A stretch of 48,051 bases of DNA from an uncultured Caulobacter sp. (GTDB lineage Bacteria > Pseudomonadota > Alphaproteobacteria > Caulobacterales > Caulobacteraceae), in assembly GCF_937900395.1 (NCBI RefSeq), contig NZ_CALCDX010000192.1:1-48051 (forward strand). Reading direction: 5' to 3'. The notes below the pieces were generated by a model. It did no database searches, was not told the origin of the DNA, and saw nothing but the letters and a program-made list of their open reading frames with translations. The position numbers and the translations under genes are program-made. Positions 33,592 to 42,274 of the stretch are shown one piece after another (within the stretch, counting starts at the first letter, position 1; every line of letters starts with the position of its first letter).

Positions 33592-33822
33592 TCAAGTGCG
33601 GGCCTGGTGCTCCTCCAGGCCCGCCTCGACCTCGGCGCGGGAGAAGACCTCCTCCTGGCCGTCGATCAGCAGCTCGGCGTCGGCGGCTTCCTGCACCGCG
33701 ACCATGGCCGCCACGCGGCGCAGGGCGGTCGGGGCGTCCGGCGCCTCGACGGTGATCTCGTGAATGGGCGCGAGCTCGGGCGAGGCGCCCAGCTTCACCG
33801 CGATGGTCCAGGTGGTCGTCAT
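33592..33822 (-). CDS. small conserved-looking protein of unknown function
   Basis: A 76-aa soluble protein with a strong GGAGG before its ATG. Sequence MTTTWTIAVKLGASPELAPIHEITVEAPD... ends in an acidic, Ala/Glu-rich helix. No family is recognised. The gene lies 70 bases after the histidine kinase stop on the same strand, and its stop is 14 bases from the convergent ggt stop. It may be the last gene of the pyrD-kinase operon. Confidence 0.7.
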   Translation of the reverse strand: MTTTWTIAVKLGASPELAPIHEITVEAPDAPTALRRVAAMVAVQEAADAELLIDGQEEVFSRAEVEAGLEEHQART

Positions 33823-33892
33823 CGCATCCTCCCAGAGCGTCTTCCGACGACGTGGACGCCGGCTCGTCGTCAGAAACGCGTTAAGACAAAAG

Positions 33893-35386
33893 TCACTCCG
33901 CCGAGACGTCGGCGCGGTCGTCGCGTTCCGGCAGCGGCTCGGGAACGCCGGCCAGAGTAAGATCGAACACCGAACCGCCGGGTCCGGTTTCCACCAGCAC
34001 CAAATCACCGCCATGCCCCTGGGCCAGCTCGCGCGCGATGGCCAGGCCCAGGCCCGTCCCGCCGCGCCGGGCCGAGCCCACGAACGGCTGGAAAAGGTTG
34101 GCGCGGGCGCGCTCCGGCACGCCCGGACCATCATCCGACAGACGCAGCACGCTGGCGCCGTCGACGCGGCGCAGCTCGACGAACACCTTGCCCTTGCCGC
34201 CCCGGTCCGGCGCGCCCTCGATCGCCTCGCGGGCGTTGCGCAGCAAGTTGGTCAGGATGCGGTGGAGTTGGTCGGGGTCGGCCAGCACCTGCTCGCGCGG
34301 ATCGATGACCGTTTCCAGCGTCACGCCCTTGGCGGTCAGGCCCGCGTCCTCGGCCGCCATGTCCAGCGCGGGGCGCAGCGGCGTCGGGCGGACCACCGGC
34401 GCCGGCTCCTTGGACTTGCCGTAGGCCATGACGTCGGAGGCCAGGGTGATGGCGCGATCCAGGGCCCGCTCCAGGCGCGGCAGGGCCTGGGCCACCTTCG
34501 GGTCGCCGAGGGCGGCCAGGCGATCCGAGGCCATCTGGGCGCTGGTCAGCATGTTGCGCAGGTCGTGATTGATCTTGGCCACCGCCTCGCCCAGCGCCGC
34601 GAGGCGCGCCTTGGAGGCCAGGGCAGCCAGCAGATCGGACTGCATCCGGTCGAGCTCCAGCTCGGCGCGGCCGATCTCGTCGCGGCGATTGGAGGGGGCG
34701 AGCCGCGCGGCCGGATCGTCCGGATCGCTCCGGAAGGACTCCATCGCCCGGGTGATGCGTTGCATGGGCCGCACGAGGAAGATGTTCAGGAAGGCGTAGA
34801 CGAGCAGGCCCGCCAGGCCCGCCACGAACACCGTCACGCCCGCGAGCTGCCAGAGATAGCCCACCAGCTTGGCCTTAAGCGGCGCATCGGGCAGCACGAC
34901 CTCGACGAACTCGGCCTTGCGGTAACGCGGCTCGGCCATCACCCGCACCATGCTGCCCTTGGGGCTCGTCAGGGTGAAGAACGGCGCGGCCAGCCAGGAG
35001 CCAGGGTTCTGGCGGCGCAGGTCGACGAGATAGGGCGTCGTCTCGAACGGCTGCTTGGGCGGCAGCACCAGGCGGCGGGCGCCGTCGACCTGCACGGCGA
35101 CGGTCACCGCGCCGGCCTGATCGAACATCTGGTTGGCGACGGCGTCGCTGACCCGCAGTTCGGGATCGGACTCGGCGATGGTCGAGGCCAGTTCGCCGGC
35201 GCGCACGCGATCCAGCAGCCATTGCTCTTCGTAGGCCGCCAGGGCCGGCGGCAGGATCAGCAGGCCGCCGAACGCGACGACCACCGCCGTGAACAGCAGC
35301 AGGCGCGCCGACAGGCCGCCGGGCCACGGAAAACGCTTCCGGGGCGGGGCGGTCTCAGTCTCCGACGGCGAAACCGTTTCGACCAT
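33893..35386 (-). CDS. membrane sensor histidine kinase (orphan)
   Basis: A 497-aa kinase. Transmembrane segments at about 27-50 and 177-203 bracket a periplasmic sensor domain of about 125 residues. HAMP spans about 204-257. The HisKA segment KINHDLRNMLTSAQ has phospho-acceptor His274. The ATPase has the N box NLLRNAREAIE with Asn384, G1 DDGPG at 418-422 and G2 GTGLGLA at 443-449. It autophosphorylates and passes the phosphate to a response regulator. No response regulator is encoded in this operon, so the partner lies elsewhere. The gene starts 9 bases after the TVP38-family gene and probably shares its transcript. Confidence 0.93.
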   Translation of the reverse strand: MVETVSPSETETAPPRKRFPWPGGLSARLLLFTAVVVAFGGLLILPPALAAYEEQWLLDRVRAGELASTIAESDPELRVSDAVANQMFDQAGAVTVAVQVDGARRLVLPPKQPFETTPYLVDLRRQNPGSWLAAPFFTLTSPKGSMVRVMAEPRYRKAEFVEVVLPDAPLKAKLVGYLWQLAGVTVFVAGLAGLLVYAFLNIFLVRPMQRITRAMESFRSDPDDPAARLAPSNRRDEIGRAELELDRMQSDLLAALASKARLAALGEAVAKINHDLRNMLTSAQMASDRLAALGDPKVAQALPRLERALDRAITLASDVMAYGKSKEPAPVVRPTPLRPALDMAAEDAGLTAKGVTLETVIDPREQVLADPDQLHRILTNLLRNAREAIEGAPDRGGKGKVFVELRRVDGASVLRLSDDGPGVPERARANLFQPFVGSARRGGTGLGLAIARELAQGHGGDLVLVETGPGGSVFDLTLAGVPEPLPERDDRADVSAE

Positions 35387-35395
35387 CCGGGGCGG

Positions 35396-36133
35396 CTACT
35401 TCTCGTCCAGCGGCGCGCTCAGGCGCCCGTTGCGCCAATGGCGCCACAACGGCGGCAGAAACGCCAGCACGCCCATGCCGATGATCGGCAGATAGATGCG
35501 CGGCGAGAACAGGGTCTCCAGCGTCACGGGCCCGCCCTTGGCGAAGATGTGGCCCAGGCCCGCGCCGATGCCGGCATAGACGAACGAGCTGGGGATCATG
35601 CCCAGGATCGAGGCCAGGATGAAGATACGCGCCCGGATGTTCATGACGCCCGCCGCCACATTGACCACCAGCAGGGGGAACGCGGGGATCAGGCGAAGGG
35701 TCAGCAGATAGTTGAAGGCGTCGCCCTTGAAGCCCGCCTCGACCTTGGCCAGGAACGCCGTCGGCTTCTTGCGCAGCATGTCGCCGAAGGCGGTGCGGAA
35801 CACGAGATAGGTGATGGTCGAGCCGCCCGTGGCGCCGGTCACGGCCGCGAAGCCGCCGCCGATCGGGCCGAACAGGAAGCCGCCGGTCAGCGACAGGATC
35901 AGCGCCCCCGGCAGCGAGATCGCCACCGAGCTGATGTAGATCGCCAGATAGATCGCCGCGCAAAGCAACGGCTTTTCGTGGGCGAAGGCCTGCAGCGCCG
36001 AGCCGCGGGCGCGCAGCTCCTCCAGCGAAATGTGGTCGGCCAGGCCGCTGGCGAAGGCGACGACGAACAGGATGACGATCAGCGCCAAGGGCCCGAAACG
36101 GCGCAGCAGCGTCAGGGCCCGGTCGCGCGTCAT
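35396..36133 (-). CDS. TVP38/TMEM64 (VTT-domain) family membrane protein
   Basis: A 245-aa integral membrane protein whose ATG overlaps the pyrD stop as ATGA. Hydrophobic segments include LALIVILFVVAFASGL, AAIYLAIYISSVAISLPGALIL, LLVVNVAAGVM and YLPIIGMGVLAFLPPL. The VTT hallmark is visible: LSLTGGFLFGPIGGGFAAVTGATGGSTITYLVFR and RLIPAFPLLVVNVAAGVMNIR. Family members (DedA/TMEM41/TMEM64) are lipid scramblase-like. In bacteria they can flip lipid carriers or keep membrane homeostasis; this one's substrate is unknown. Confidence 0.92.
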   Translation of the reverse strand: MTRDRALTLLRRFGPLALIVILFVVAFASGLADHISLEELRARGSALQAFAHEKPLLCAAIYLAIYISSVAISLPGALILSLTGGFLFGPIGGGFAAVTGATGGSTITYLVFRTAFGDMLRKKPTAFLAKVEAGFKGDAFNYLLTLRLIPAFPLLVVNVAAGVMNIRARIFILASILGMIPSSFVYAGIGAGLGHIFAKGGPVTLETLFSPRIYLPIIGMGVLAFLPPLWRHWRNGRLSAPLDEK

Positions 36134-37188
36134 GCGGCGCCGACCGCGTCTTGCACGGCCGCGAAGCCGTCGGCCCGCAGGCGCGCGGCCAGCTCGCGCT
36201 TGATCCGCACGACCAGGCCCGGCCCGCCGTAGACCAGCGCCGAATAGAGCTGCACGGCCTGGGCGCCGGCGCGGATCTTGGCGTAGGCGTCCGCGCCGCT
36301 GGCGACGCCGCCGGCGCCGATCAGGGCCACACGGCCCCCGGCGGCGGCGTGGAAGCGCTTCAGCACCGCCGTCGAGGGCTCAAGCAGGGGCGCGCCCGAC
36401 AGGCCGCCGCTCTCGCCGGCCAGCGGCGATTTCAGGCTGTCGGGACGGGCGATCGTGGTGTTGCTGACGATGATCGCGTCGAGGCCTGCGCCGACGACGG
36501 TCTCGACGATCGCCTCGACCTCGCCGTCCTCGAGATCCGGCGCGACCTTCAGGAAGATCGGATAGTCTTGGCCGGACTGTGCCTTCAGGCCCGCCCGCGT
36601 CTCGGCCAGACGCCCCAACAGCTCCTCCAGCGCCGCCTTGGTCTGCAGGGCGCGCAGGCCAGGGGTGTTGGGCGAGGAGATGTTGGCGGTGAAGTAGTCC
36701 GACAGGCCCCACAGGCGCGTCAGGCCGGTGACATAGTCCTGGATGCGGTCGGTCGCATCCTTGTTGGCCCCGATATTGGCGCCGACCACGCCGCCACGGC
36801 TCTTGCGGGCGGACAGGCGCGCGGCGAACGGCTCGAGACCGCCATTGTTGAAGCCCATCCGGTTGATCACCGCCTGGTCCTCGGTCAGGCGAAACAGGCG
36901 GGGACGCGGATTTCCGGCCTGGGCCAGCGGCGTGACCGTGCCCGCCTCGACGAAGCCGAAGCCGGCGGCCAGCATGGCGTCGGGAACCTCGGCGTTCTTG
37001 TCGAAGCCGGCCGCCAGGCCGATGCAGTTGGGCAGCGACAGGCCCGCCAGCTGCACCGCCAGGATCGGATCGTCCGGCCCGGCGTCGCGCGGTCCCAGCC
37101 CCAGCTTCAGTCCCTTGATGGCCAGGCCGTGCGCGTCCTCGGGATCGAAGGCGTGCAGGGCGCGCGCGGCGACGTCGTGTAGGCTCAT
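36130..37188 (-). CDS. pyrD: dihydroorotate dehydrogenase (quinone), class 2
   Basis: A 352-aa flavoenzyme; ATG overlaps the DUF952 stop as ATGA. FMN-barrel segments are visible: IGLAAGFDKNAEVPDAML, EAGTVTPLAQAGNPRPRLFRL, INRMGFNNGG and VGANIGANKD. The class 2 catalytic Ser lies in the ANISSPNTPGLRALQ motif at about residues 169-183. GLSGAPLLEPS and LIGAGGVASGADAY bind phosphate. It oxidises dihydroorotate to orotate in pyrimidine synthesis and passes electrons to membrane quinone. Class 2 enzymes bind the inner membrane by an N-terminal helix, which is present here. Confidence 0.97.
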   Translation of the reverse strand: MSLHDVAARALHAFDPEDAHGLAIKGLKLGLGPRDAGPDDPILAVQLAGLSLPNCIGLAAGFDKNAEVPDAMLAAGFGFVEAGTVTPLAQAGNPRPRLFRLTEDQAVINRMGFNNGGLEPFAARLSARKSRGGVVGANIGANKDATDRIQDYVTGLTRLWGLSDYFTANISSPNTPGLRALQTKAALEELLGRLAETRAGLKAQSGQDYPIFLKVAPDLEDGEVEAIVETVVGAGLDAIIVSNTTIARPDSLKSPLAGESGGLSGAPLLEPSTAVLKRFHAAAGGRVALIGAGGVASGADAYAKIRAGAQAVQLYSALVYGGPGLVVRIKRELAARLRADGFAAVQDAVGAA

Positions 37189-37529
37189 GCGGAAAGAACG
37201 CCCAGTTGCGGCACGCCGTCGGCGTCCAGATCAAGCTCGCGCTGGCTGATCACCTCGCTGATCAACAGCGGCCGGTAGAGGTGCGGGAACAGCGCCCCGC
37301 CGCGCGAGGCTTCCCACTTCAGGGCATCGCCCAGCCCCTCGGTCTCGACGCCCAGCAGGACGAGATCGGCCTGGCCCTTGAACCACTTGGCGGCGGTCTC
37401 TTGCGCCTGGTCGGCGGCGGAGAAGTGGATGAAGCCGTCGGCGAGATCGACGGCCGAGCCGTCGAAACGTCCGGCGGCCTGGGCGCTCGCCCACTCGGCG
37501 CGGGACAGGATCTTGTAGATCAGGGTCAT
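37185..37529 (-). CDS. DUF952-family protein
   Basis: A 114-aa protein whose start overlaps the histidine-phosphatase stop and whose stop overlaps the pyrD start, each by four bases. It shows the DUF952 pattern: IYKILSRAEWASAQAAGRFDGSAVDLADGFIHFSAADQ, VLLGVETEGLGDALKWEASRGGALFPHLYRPL. Family function is not established; the fold is thought to resemble ADP-ribosyl or transferase-like domains in some reports, which I could not check. Cytoplasmic. Operon placement before pyrD gives no clear functional clue. Confidence 0.9.
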   Translation of the reverse strand: MTLIYKILSRAEWASAQAAGRFDGSAVDLADGFIHFSAADQAQETAAKWFKGQADLVLLGVETEGLGDALKWEASRGGALFPHLYRPLLISEVISQRELDLDADGVPQLGVLSA

Positions 37530-38041
37530 TCGCCGCCGGCTCCGCCGTGTTCATGGGCGTAGAAGAGATGCTCCAGCGTCGGCGCGCCCTGGCCGTTCCA
37601 GGCGAAGACGACCACCGTGGCGGTCGGGAACCGGCCGCGCAGCTTGTTGGTCTGGATCGGCGAGGCGCCGCCCTGCACGGCCATCCGCAGCGCCAGTTCG
37701 TGCAGGCCGGGATTGTGGCCGACGACCATCACCGTCCCGGCGCCGTCGCCGTGATCCTCCAGCGCCTGCAGGATGTCTTCCGGTTCGGCGTGATAGAGGT
37801 CGCGCAGATGCTCGACCCGCGCCTTCTGGCCATGGGCCGCCAGCACCTGCTCGGCGGTTTCGCGCGTGCGCCGCGCCGAGGAGACCAGCAGCAGGGCGGG
37901 CGCGACTCCCGCATCGGCCAGGATACGGCCCATGACGGCGGCGTCGGCGCGGCCGCTGTCGACCAGCGCGCGCTCGAAGTCGCCCCCGCTTTGGGCGTGC
38001 CGCTCGGCCTTGCCGTGGCGCATCAGGATCAGTCGGTCCAT
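37526..38041 (-). CDS. SixA-like histidine phosphatase
   Basis: A 171-aa protein. The ATG at 38041 is chosen because GGAGG lies five bases before it and it opens with LILMRHGKAE, the histidine phosphatase RHG motif. The second catalytic His is in VVGHNPGLHEL. VSSARRTRETAEQVLAA is the third family block. SixA removes phosphate from phospho-His of signalling phosphotransfer proteins in E. coli; whether this one does is not shown. It heads a coupled set with DUF952, pyrD, VTT protein and kinase, and diverges from metX with an 80-base gap. Confidence 0.92.
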   Translation of the reverse strand: MDRLILMRHGKAERHAQSGGDFERALVDSGRADAAVMGRILADAGVAPALLLVSSARRTRETAEQVLAAHGQKARVEHLRDLYHAEPEDILQALEDHGDGAGTVMVVGHNPGLHELALRMAVQGGASPIQTNKLRGRFPTATVVVFAWNGQGAPTLEHLFYAHEHGGAGGE

Positions 38042-38120
38042 GGTGTCCTCCATAGCCGCACCTTGGCTTGGCAGGAAGCGGGCGGTTGACACCTTCTTCG
38101 CCAAGCGCTCCAAGGCGGAC

Positions 38121-39281
38121 ATGGCTGCGCTCGATCCGATCACGCCCGCCGCCCCGCTCGCTGGTGGGGGAACCTGGCGGTTTCCCGCCAACGAGCCCCT
38201 GCGGCTCGACTCCGGCGCCGTGCTGGAAGGCCTGGAGATCGGCTATCAGACCTACGGCCAGCTGAACGCCGACAAGTCCAACGCCATCCTGATCTGCCAC
38301 GCCCTGACCGGCGACCAGTTCGTGGCCTCGCCGCACCCGACGACGGGCAAACCCGGCTGGTGGCTGCGCATGATCGGGCCCGGCAAGCCTCTGGACCCGG
38401 ACAAGCACTTCATCATCTGCTCGAACGTGATCGGCGGCTGCATGGGCTCGACCGGCCCCGCCTCGATCAATCCGGCGACCGGCAAGGCCTACGGCCTGAC
38501 CTTCCCTGTCATCACCATCGCCGACATGGTGCGGGCCCAAGCCATGCTGGTGAAGGCGCTGGGCGTCGAGACCCTGTTCGCCGTGATCGGCGGCTCGATG
38601 GGCGGCATGCAGGCCCAGCAGTGGGCGGTCGACTATCCCGAGCGGCTGTTCAGCGCCGTGGTCCTGGCCTCGGCCTCGCGCCACTCGGCCCAGAACATCG
38701 CCTTCCACGAAGTGGGCCGCCAGGCGATCATGGCCGATCCGGACTGGCGCGGCGGCGCCTATGCCGAGCACGGCGTCCAGCCCAGCAAGGGCCTGGCCGT
38801 GGCGCGGATGGCCGCGCACATCACCTATCTGTCCGAGCCGGCCCTGCAGCGGAAGTTCGGCCGCGAGCTGAAGCGCGACGGCCTGTCGTGGGGCTTCGAC
38901 GCCGACTTCCAGGTCGAGAGCTACCTGCGCCACCAGGGCGCCAGCTTCGTCGATCGCTTCGACGCCAACAGCTATCTCTACATCACGCGGGCCACCGACT
39001 ATTTCGACATCGCCGCCGCCCATGGCGGGGTGCTGGCCAAGGCTTTCACGGCTGCGCGGCATGTGCGGTTCTGCGTGCTGAGCTTCACCAGCGACTGGCT
39101 GTATCCCACCGCCGAGAGCCGCCACCTGGTCCGCGCCCTGACGGCCGCCGGCGCCAAGGCCGCCTTCGTCGAGATCGAGAGCGACAAGGGCCACGACGCC
39201 TTCCTGCTGGACGAGCCGGTGATGGACGCGGCCCTGGCCGGCTTCATCAGTTCGGCCGAACGCGATCGGGGGCTGGCGTGA
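38121..39281 (+). CDS. metX: homoserine O-acyltransferase (acetyl or succinyl) MetX
   Basis: A 386-aa alpha/beta-hydrolase-fold enzyme. The ATG at 38121 is chosen by alignment with the family start. Nucleophile Ser159 in IGGSMGGMQAQQW, Asp325 in TSDWLYPTAESR and His358 in KGHDAFLL form the triad. The block LTGDQFVAS and VIGGCMGSTGPASINP are typical of MetX. It activates homoserine by acylation, the first committed step of methionine synthesis. Whether acetyl-CoA or succinyl-CoA is used cannot be told with certainty, since some alphaproteobacterial MetX enzymes are succinyltransferases. Its stop overlaps metW as GTGA. Confidence 0.95.
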   Translation: MAALDPITPAAPLAGGGTWRFPANEPLRLDSGAVLEGLEIGYQTYGQLNADKSNAILICHALTGDQFVASPHPTTGKPGWWLRMIGPGKPLDPDKHFIICSNVIGGCMGSTGPASINPATGKAYGLTFPVITIADMVRAQAMLVKALGVETLFAVIGGSMGGMQAQQWAVDYPERLFSAVVLASASRHSAQNIAFHEVGRQAIMADPDWRGGAYAEHGVQPSKGLAVARMAAHITYLSEPALQRKFGRELKRDGLSWGFDADFQVESYLRHQGASFVDRFDANSYLYITRATDYFDIAAAHGGVLAKAFTAARHVRFCVLSFTSDWLYPTAESRHLVRALTAAGAKAAFVEIESDKGHDAFLLDEPVMDAALAGFISSAERDRGLA

Positions 39282-39940
39282 CGATCATCCGCGAGGACTT
39301 CCGCGAGATCCTGCGCCTGGTGCGCCCTGGCTCCCGCGTGCTGGACGTCGGCTGCGGCGAAGGCGCGCTGCTGGACCTCCTGGCCCACGAGAAACAGATC
39401 GACGGCCGCGGCCTGGAGCTCAGCGCCAGCGGCGTCGCCGCCTGCATGGCGCGCGGCCTGTCGGTGGTGCAGGGCGACGCCGATCAGGACCTCGACCACT
39501 TCCCCGACCGCAGCTTCGACTACGCGGTGCTGTCCCAGACCCTGCAGGCGACGCGCAATCCGCGCCATGTGCTGGACGAGCTGCTGCGGATCGCCGAGCG
39601 GGCCATCGTCTCGTTCCCGAACTTCGGCCACTGGCGGGTGCGTTGGTCGCTGCTGAGTCGAGGGCGGATGCCCGAGACCAAGGCCCTGCCCCTGCCCTGG
39701 TGGTCTACGCCGAACATCCACCTCTGCACCCTCGCCGACTTCATGGCCCTGACCGAGGACCTGAACCTGCGGGTCGACGCCTGCGCCGCCTTCGCCGGCC
39801 AGGGCGCGGCGCGGCCGATCGATCCGACCAAGGCGATCGAGAACTGGCGCGCGGAGAGCTGCCTCTTCATGCTCAGCCGCAATGGCGGACCCGCGATAAG
39901 GGAACCTTCGCCGGGCTCGGGCGATCTCTTCGGCGGATGA
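39278..39940 (+). CDS. metW: MetW methionine biosynthesis protein
   Basis: A 220-aa protein starting at the GTG that overlaps the metX stop. It has a SAM-methyltransferase-like fold (VLDVGCGEGALLDLL, then GLELSASGVAACMARGLSVVQGDAD) and the MetW signature QTLQATRNPRHVLDELLRI and FPNFGHWRVRWSLLSRGRMP. MetW is needed for, or works with, MetX in several bacteria. Despite the fold, its exact chemistry is not settled. An additional C-terminal tail of about 20 residues lies past the conserved part. The stop overlaps the next start as ATGA. Confidence 0.94.
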   Translation: MTIIREDFREILRLVRPGSRVLDVGCGEGALLDLLAHEKQIDGRGLELSASGVAACMARGLSVVQGDADQDLDHFPDRSFDYAVLSQTLQATRNPRHVLDELLRIAERAIVSFPNFGHWRVRWSLLSRGRMPETKALPLPWWSTPNIHLCTLADFMALTEDLNLRVDACAAFAGQGAARPIDPTKAIENWRAESCLFMLSRNGGPAIREPSPGSGDLFGG

Positions 39941-40716
39941 AGACCCTTCGTCTCATGACGTACAACGTCCACCGCTGCGTGGGCGCCGACCGCAAGCTCG
40001 ATGTGGAGCGTGTGGCCGAGGTGATCGCCGCCGAAAAGCCAGACGTCGTCGCGCTGCAGGAGCTGGACGTGCGTCGCGCCCGCACGCGCGGCGTCGATCA
40101 GGCCCATCGCCTGGCCGAACTGCTGAAGATGAGCTTCCACTTCCACCCGGCCATGGCCGTGGAGGAGGAGCTTTATGGCGACGCCATCCTGACGGCCCTG
40201 CCCGAGCGTCGCATCAAGGCCAAGGGCCTGCCGCTCTACCGCCGCGTACCGGGTCTCGAGCCGCGCGGCGCGCTGTGGGTCGAGGTCGAGGTCGGCGGAA
40301 CCAAGGTTCAGATCATCAACACGCACCTGGGCCTGGTGCCCCAGGAGCAGAAGCGCCAGGCCGCCGCCCTGCTGGGCCCGGACTGGATGGGCGATGATGC
40401 CTGGGTCGCGCCAGGGGTGGTGCTGGGCGACTTCAACGCCACGCCCTATTCGGCGACCTATCGGATGCTGCGCACGGCCCTGCGCGACGCCCAGGCGCCG
40501 TCGCCCGCCTGGCCGCGCCCAGCGACCGCGACCTTTCCCTCCAGCTTCCCGTTCATGCGCATCGACCACGTCTTCCTGACCAAGGGTCTGGAGACGCGCG
40601 GCGTGCGCTCACCCTATGACGCCCGCGCGCGGATCGCCTCGGACCACCTGCCGCTGGTGGTCGAGCTGGAGATCACGGCTGCAGACGCTCCGGCGGCGCC
40701 GGCGGCGGCGCGGTAA
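39937..40716 (+). CDS. endonuclease/exonuclease/phosphatase (EEP)-family hydrolase
   Basis: A 259-aa protein with the EEP-fold motifs in order: LMTYNVHRCVG at 6-16, VVALQELD, INTHLGL, VLGDFNATP, RIDHVFL and ASDHLPLVVEL. These supply the metal-binding and catalytic residues of nucleases, sphingomyelinases and inositol phosphatases; the exact substrate cannot be told. No signal peptide. In E. coli an EEP gene (ybhP) sits beside the cardiolipin synthase gene clsB; here the convergent neighbour is a phospholipase D-family protein, and the two 3' ends overlap by 44 bases. Confidence 0.92.
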   Translation: MKTLRLMTYNVHRCVGADRKLDVERVAEVIAAEKPDVVALQELDVRRARTRGVDQAHRLAELLKMSFHFHPAMAVEEELYGDAILTALPERRIKAKGLPLYRRVPGLEPRGALWVEVEVGGTKVQIINTHLGLVPQEQKRQAAALLGPDWMGDDAWVAPGVVLGDFNATPYSATYRMLRTALRDAQAPSPAWPRPATATFPSSFPFMRIDHVFLTKGLETRGVRSPYDARARIASDHLPLVVELEITAADAPAAPAAAR

Positions 40717-42184
40717 GCCGCGCCAGATCCCGCTTCAGGCGCGCGCGCCGTCCCCACGGTCGCCAGGCGTCATCGGGCGCGATGGCGTCGCCCAGGCTCC
40801 AGTCGGCGATGAACTTCTGGATGCGCCCCAGCTTGCGGACCGGGGCGGGTCTCAGGCGTCGCGGCGGGCCGCCGTGGACGTCCAGCGCGTTGATCGCCGC
40901 CGCCAGACCGCCTTCCCGCTCCATGGCGTCCAGCACGTCGGTCGCCGAGCGGTCGATGAAGTGGCCGACCAGCCGCCCCAGGAACGCCCTGACCGTCTCG
41001 CGCTCGAGATCAGTGCGCGCCTCGAAGGCCAGGTCGCACTCGCTGTCGAGGCCGATCGAGCGATTGTTGAGGTTGGCCGAGCCGATCCGCAGCAGCCGGT
41101 CGTCGATTATCGTGACCTTGGAATGGACGATGATCGGCCCGCCATTGGGCGTGTGGGCCGAGAAGGCCGAGAAGCGCTTGTGGATGTCGACCTCGCGCAA
41201 GCGGTTGATCGCCGCCGTCCGGGCGCTGTCCATGGTCATCTGGTCGAAATAGCTGGGGCTGCGCGCCGGACCGACCGTGACCACCTCCGGCCCGTCGGGC
41301 TCGAACAGGCGCTCGGCCAGCGCTTCGACGATGATCGGCGAGGTCAGGTACTGGTTTTCCAGATAGATCAGCCGCCGCGCGCTTTTGATCGTCGCCAGGT
41401 GCAGCAGCAGACACTCGGTGATCTCCGGACGGCCCCGCCATTCGGCAGAGGTGCGGGCCACAGCGACGGGCAAGCGTCGCAGATCGGGCCTCAAGTGATC
41501 GGGCCAGGGGGTGACCTCGGGCCGCGCCGGGCGCTCGATCGCGTCCCCGCCCGAGGCGCGCCAGCGATCGATGAACAGGTCGGCCACCGCCTCGGCGGCG
41601 CGGCCATCGACCAGCATCGAGACCTCGTGGCGCGGCGGGTAGTGGCGGCCGGTCGGCAGCCGACGCAGCGGATTGTTGTCCAGGTGGCGACAGTCGTCCC
41701 AGCGATCCACGCCGATGTCGCCGCCGCTGACCAGGGCGGTGACGCCGTCGATGATCACCGCCTTCTGGTGGTGGCAGGCGCTGGCCGGCAGGGTGGCGTC
41801 GAGGCGGTACTTCACCCGCGAGCCCGCGAAGAAAGCCGCGCCGCGATGCGGTCCGAACAGCTGCGAGGCGGCGATGGGAAACGGCATGTCCCAGGTCAGC
41901 ACCCGCACATCCAGCGCCGGATTCAGCGCCGCCTGCCGTCGCAGGATCAAGCCGATGCGGTCGGCCTGGGTCGGGTCGCGGCTCTTGCGCACGCGGTCGG
42001 GGTCAAGGCGCGTCAGCGGATCGAACACCCAGGCCAGGATCCAGATCGACTTCTTGGCCGACAATAGAAGCGGCTTGAGCGCGTCGAACGTCTCGTCGTT
42101 GTCGATCATCAGGGCCACCCGGTCGGCGGCCTCGACGCGCCAGCAGGTCTGGCCCGGCTCAAAAACGGAAGAAACAGAATCCAT
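40673..42184 (-). CDS. phospholipase D-family protein (cardiolipin synthase-like)
   Basis: A 503-aa protein with two full HKD motifs: HHQKAVIID (His139, Lys141, Asp146) and HSKVTIID (His354, Lys356, Asp361), followed by the SANLNNRSIGLDSECD segment. Two HKD motifs in one chain form one active site, as in cardiolipin synthases and phospholipase D. The N terminus has no transmembrane helix, unlike some ClsA proteins; SAKKSIWILAWVFDP is the first family block. The 3' end overlaps the convergent EEP gene. It probably acts at the membrane on phosphatidyl lipids. The last 30 residues are Pro/Arg-rich. Confidence 0.92.
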   Translation of the reverse strand: MDSVSSVFEPGQTCWRVEAADRVALMIDNDETFDALKPLLLSAKKSIWILAWVFDPLTRLDPDRVRKSRDPTQADRIGLILRRQAALNPALDVRVLTWDMPFPIAASQLFGPHRGAAFFAGSRVKYRLDATLPASACHHQKAVIIDGVTALVSGGDIGVDRWDDCRHLDNNPLRRLPTGRHYPPRHEVSMLVDGRAAEAVADLFIDRWRASGGDAIERPARPEVTPWPDHLRPDLRRLPVAVARTSAEWRGRPEITECLLLHLATIKSARRLIYLENQYLTSPIIVEALAERLFEPDGPEVVTVGPARSPSYFDQMTMDSARTAAINRLREVDIHKRFSAFSAHTPNGGPIIVHSKVTIIDDRLLRIGSANLNNRSIGLDSECDLAFEARTDLERETVRAFLGRLVGHFIDRSATDVLDAMEREGGLAAAINALDVHGGPPRRLRPAPVRKLGRIQKFIADWSLGDAIAPDDAWRPWGRRARLKRDLARLTAPPPAPPERLQP

Positions 42185-42274
42185 GTCGCCCTGAACGCCG
42201 TGAACCTGGACAACGCGCGGAGCCTAGCTATGGCTCCGCTTCAAGGCGAGGTCGTGTCGAAACACGCTCGGACG

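Noticed and set aside
33764..36232. Open frame of over 800 codons on the plus strand opposite the kinase and VTT genes
   Set aside because: Low-complexity Arg/Gln/His-rich translation with no domain; the minus strand holds two clear genes.
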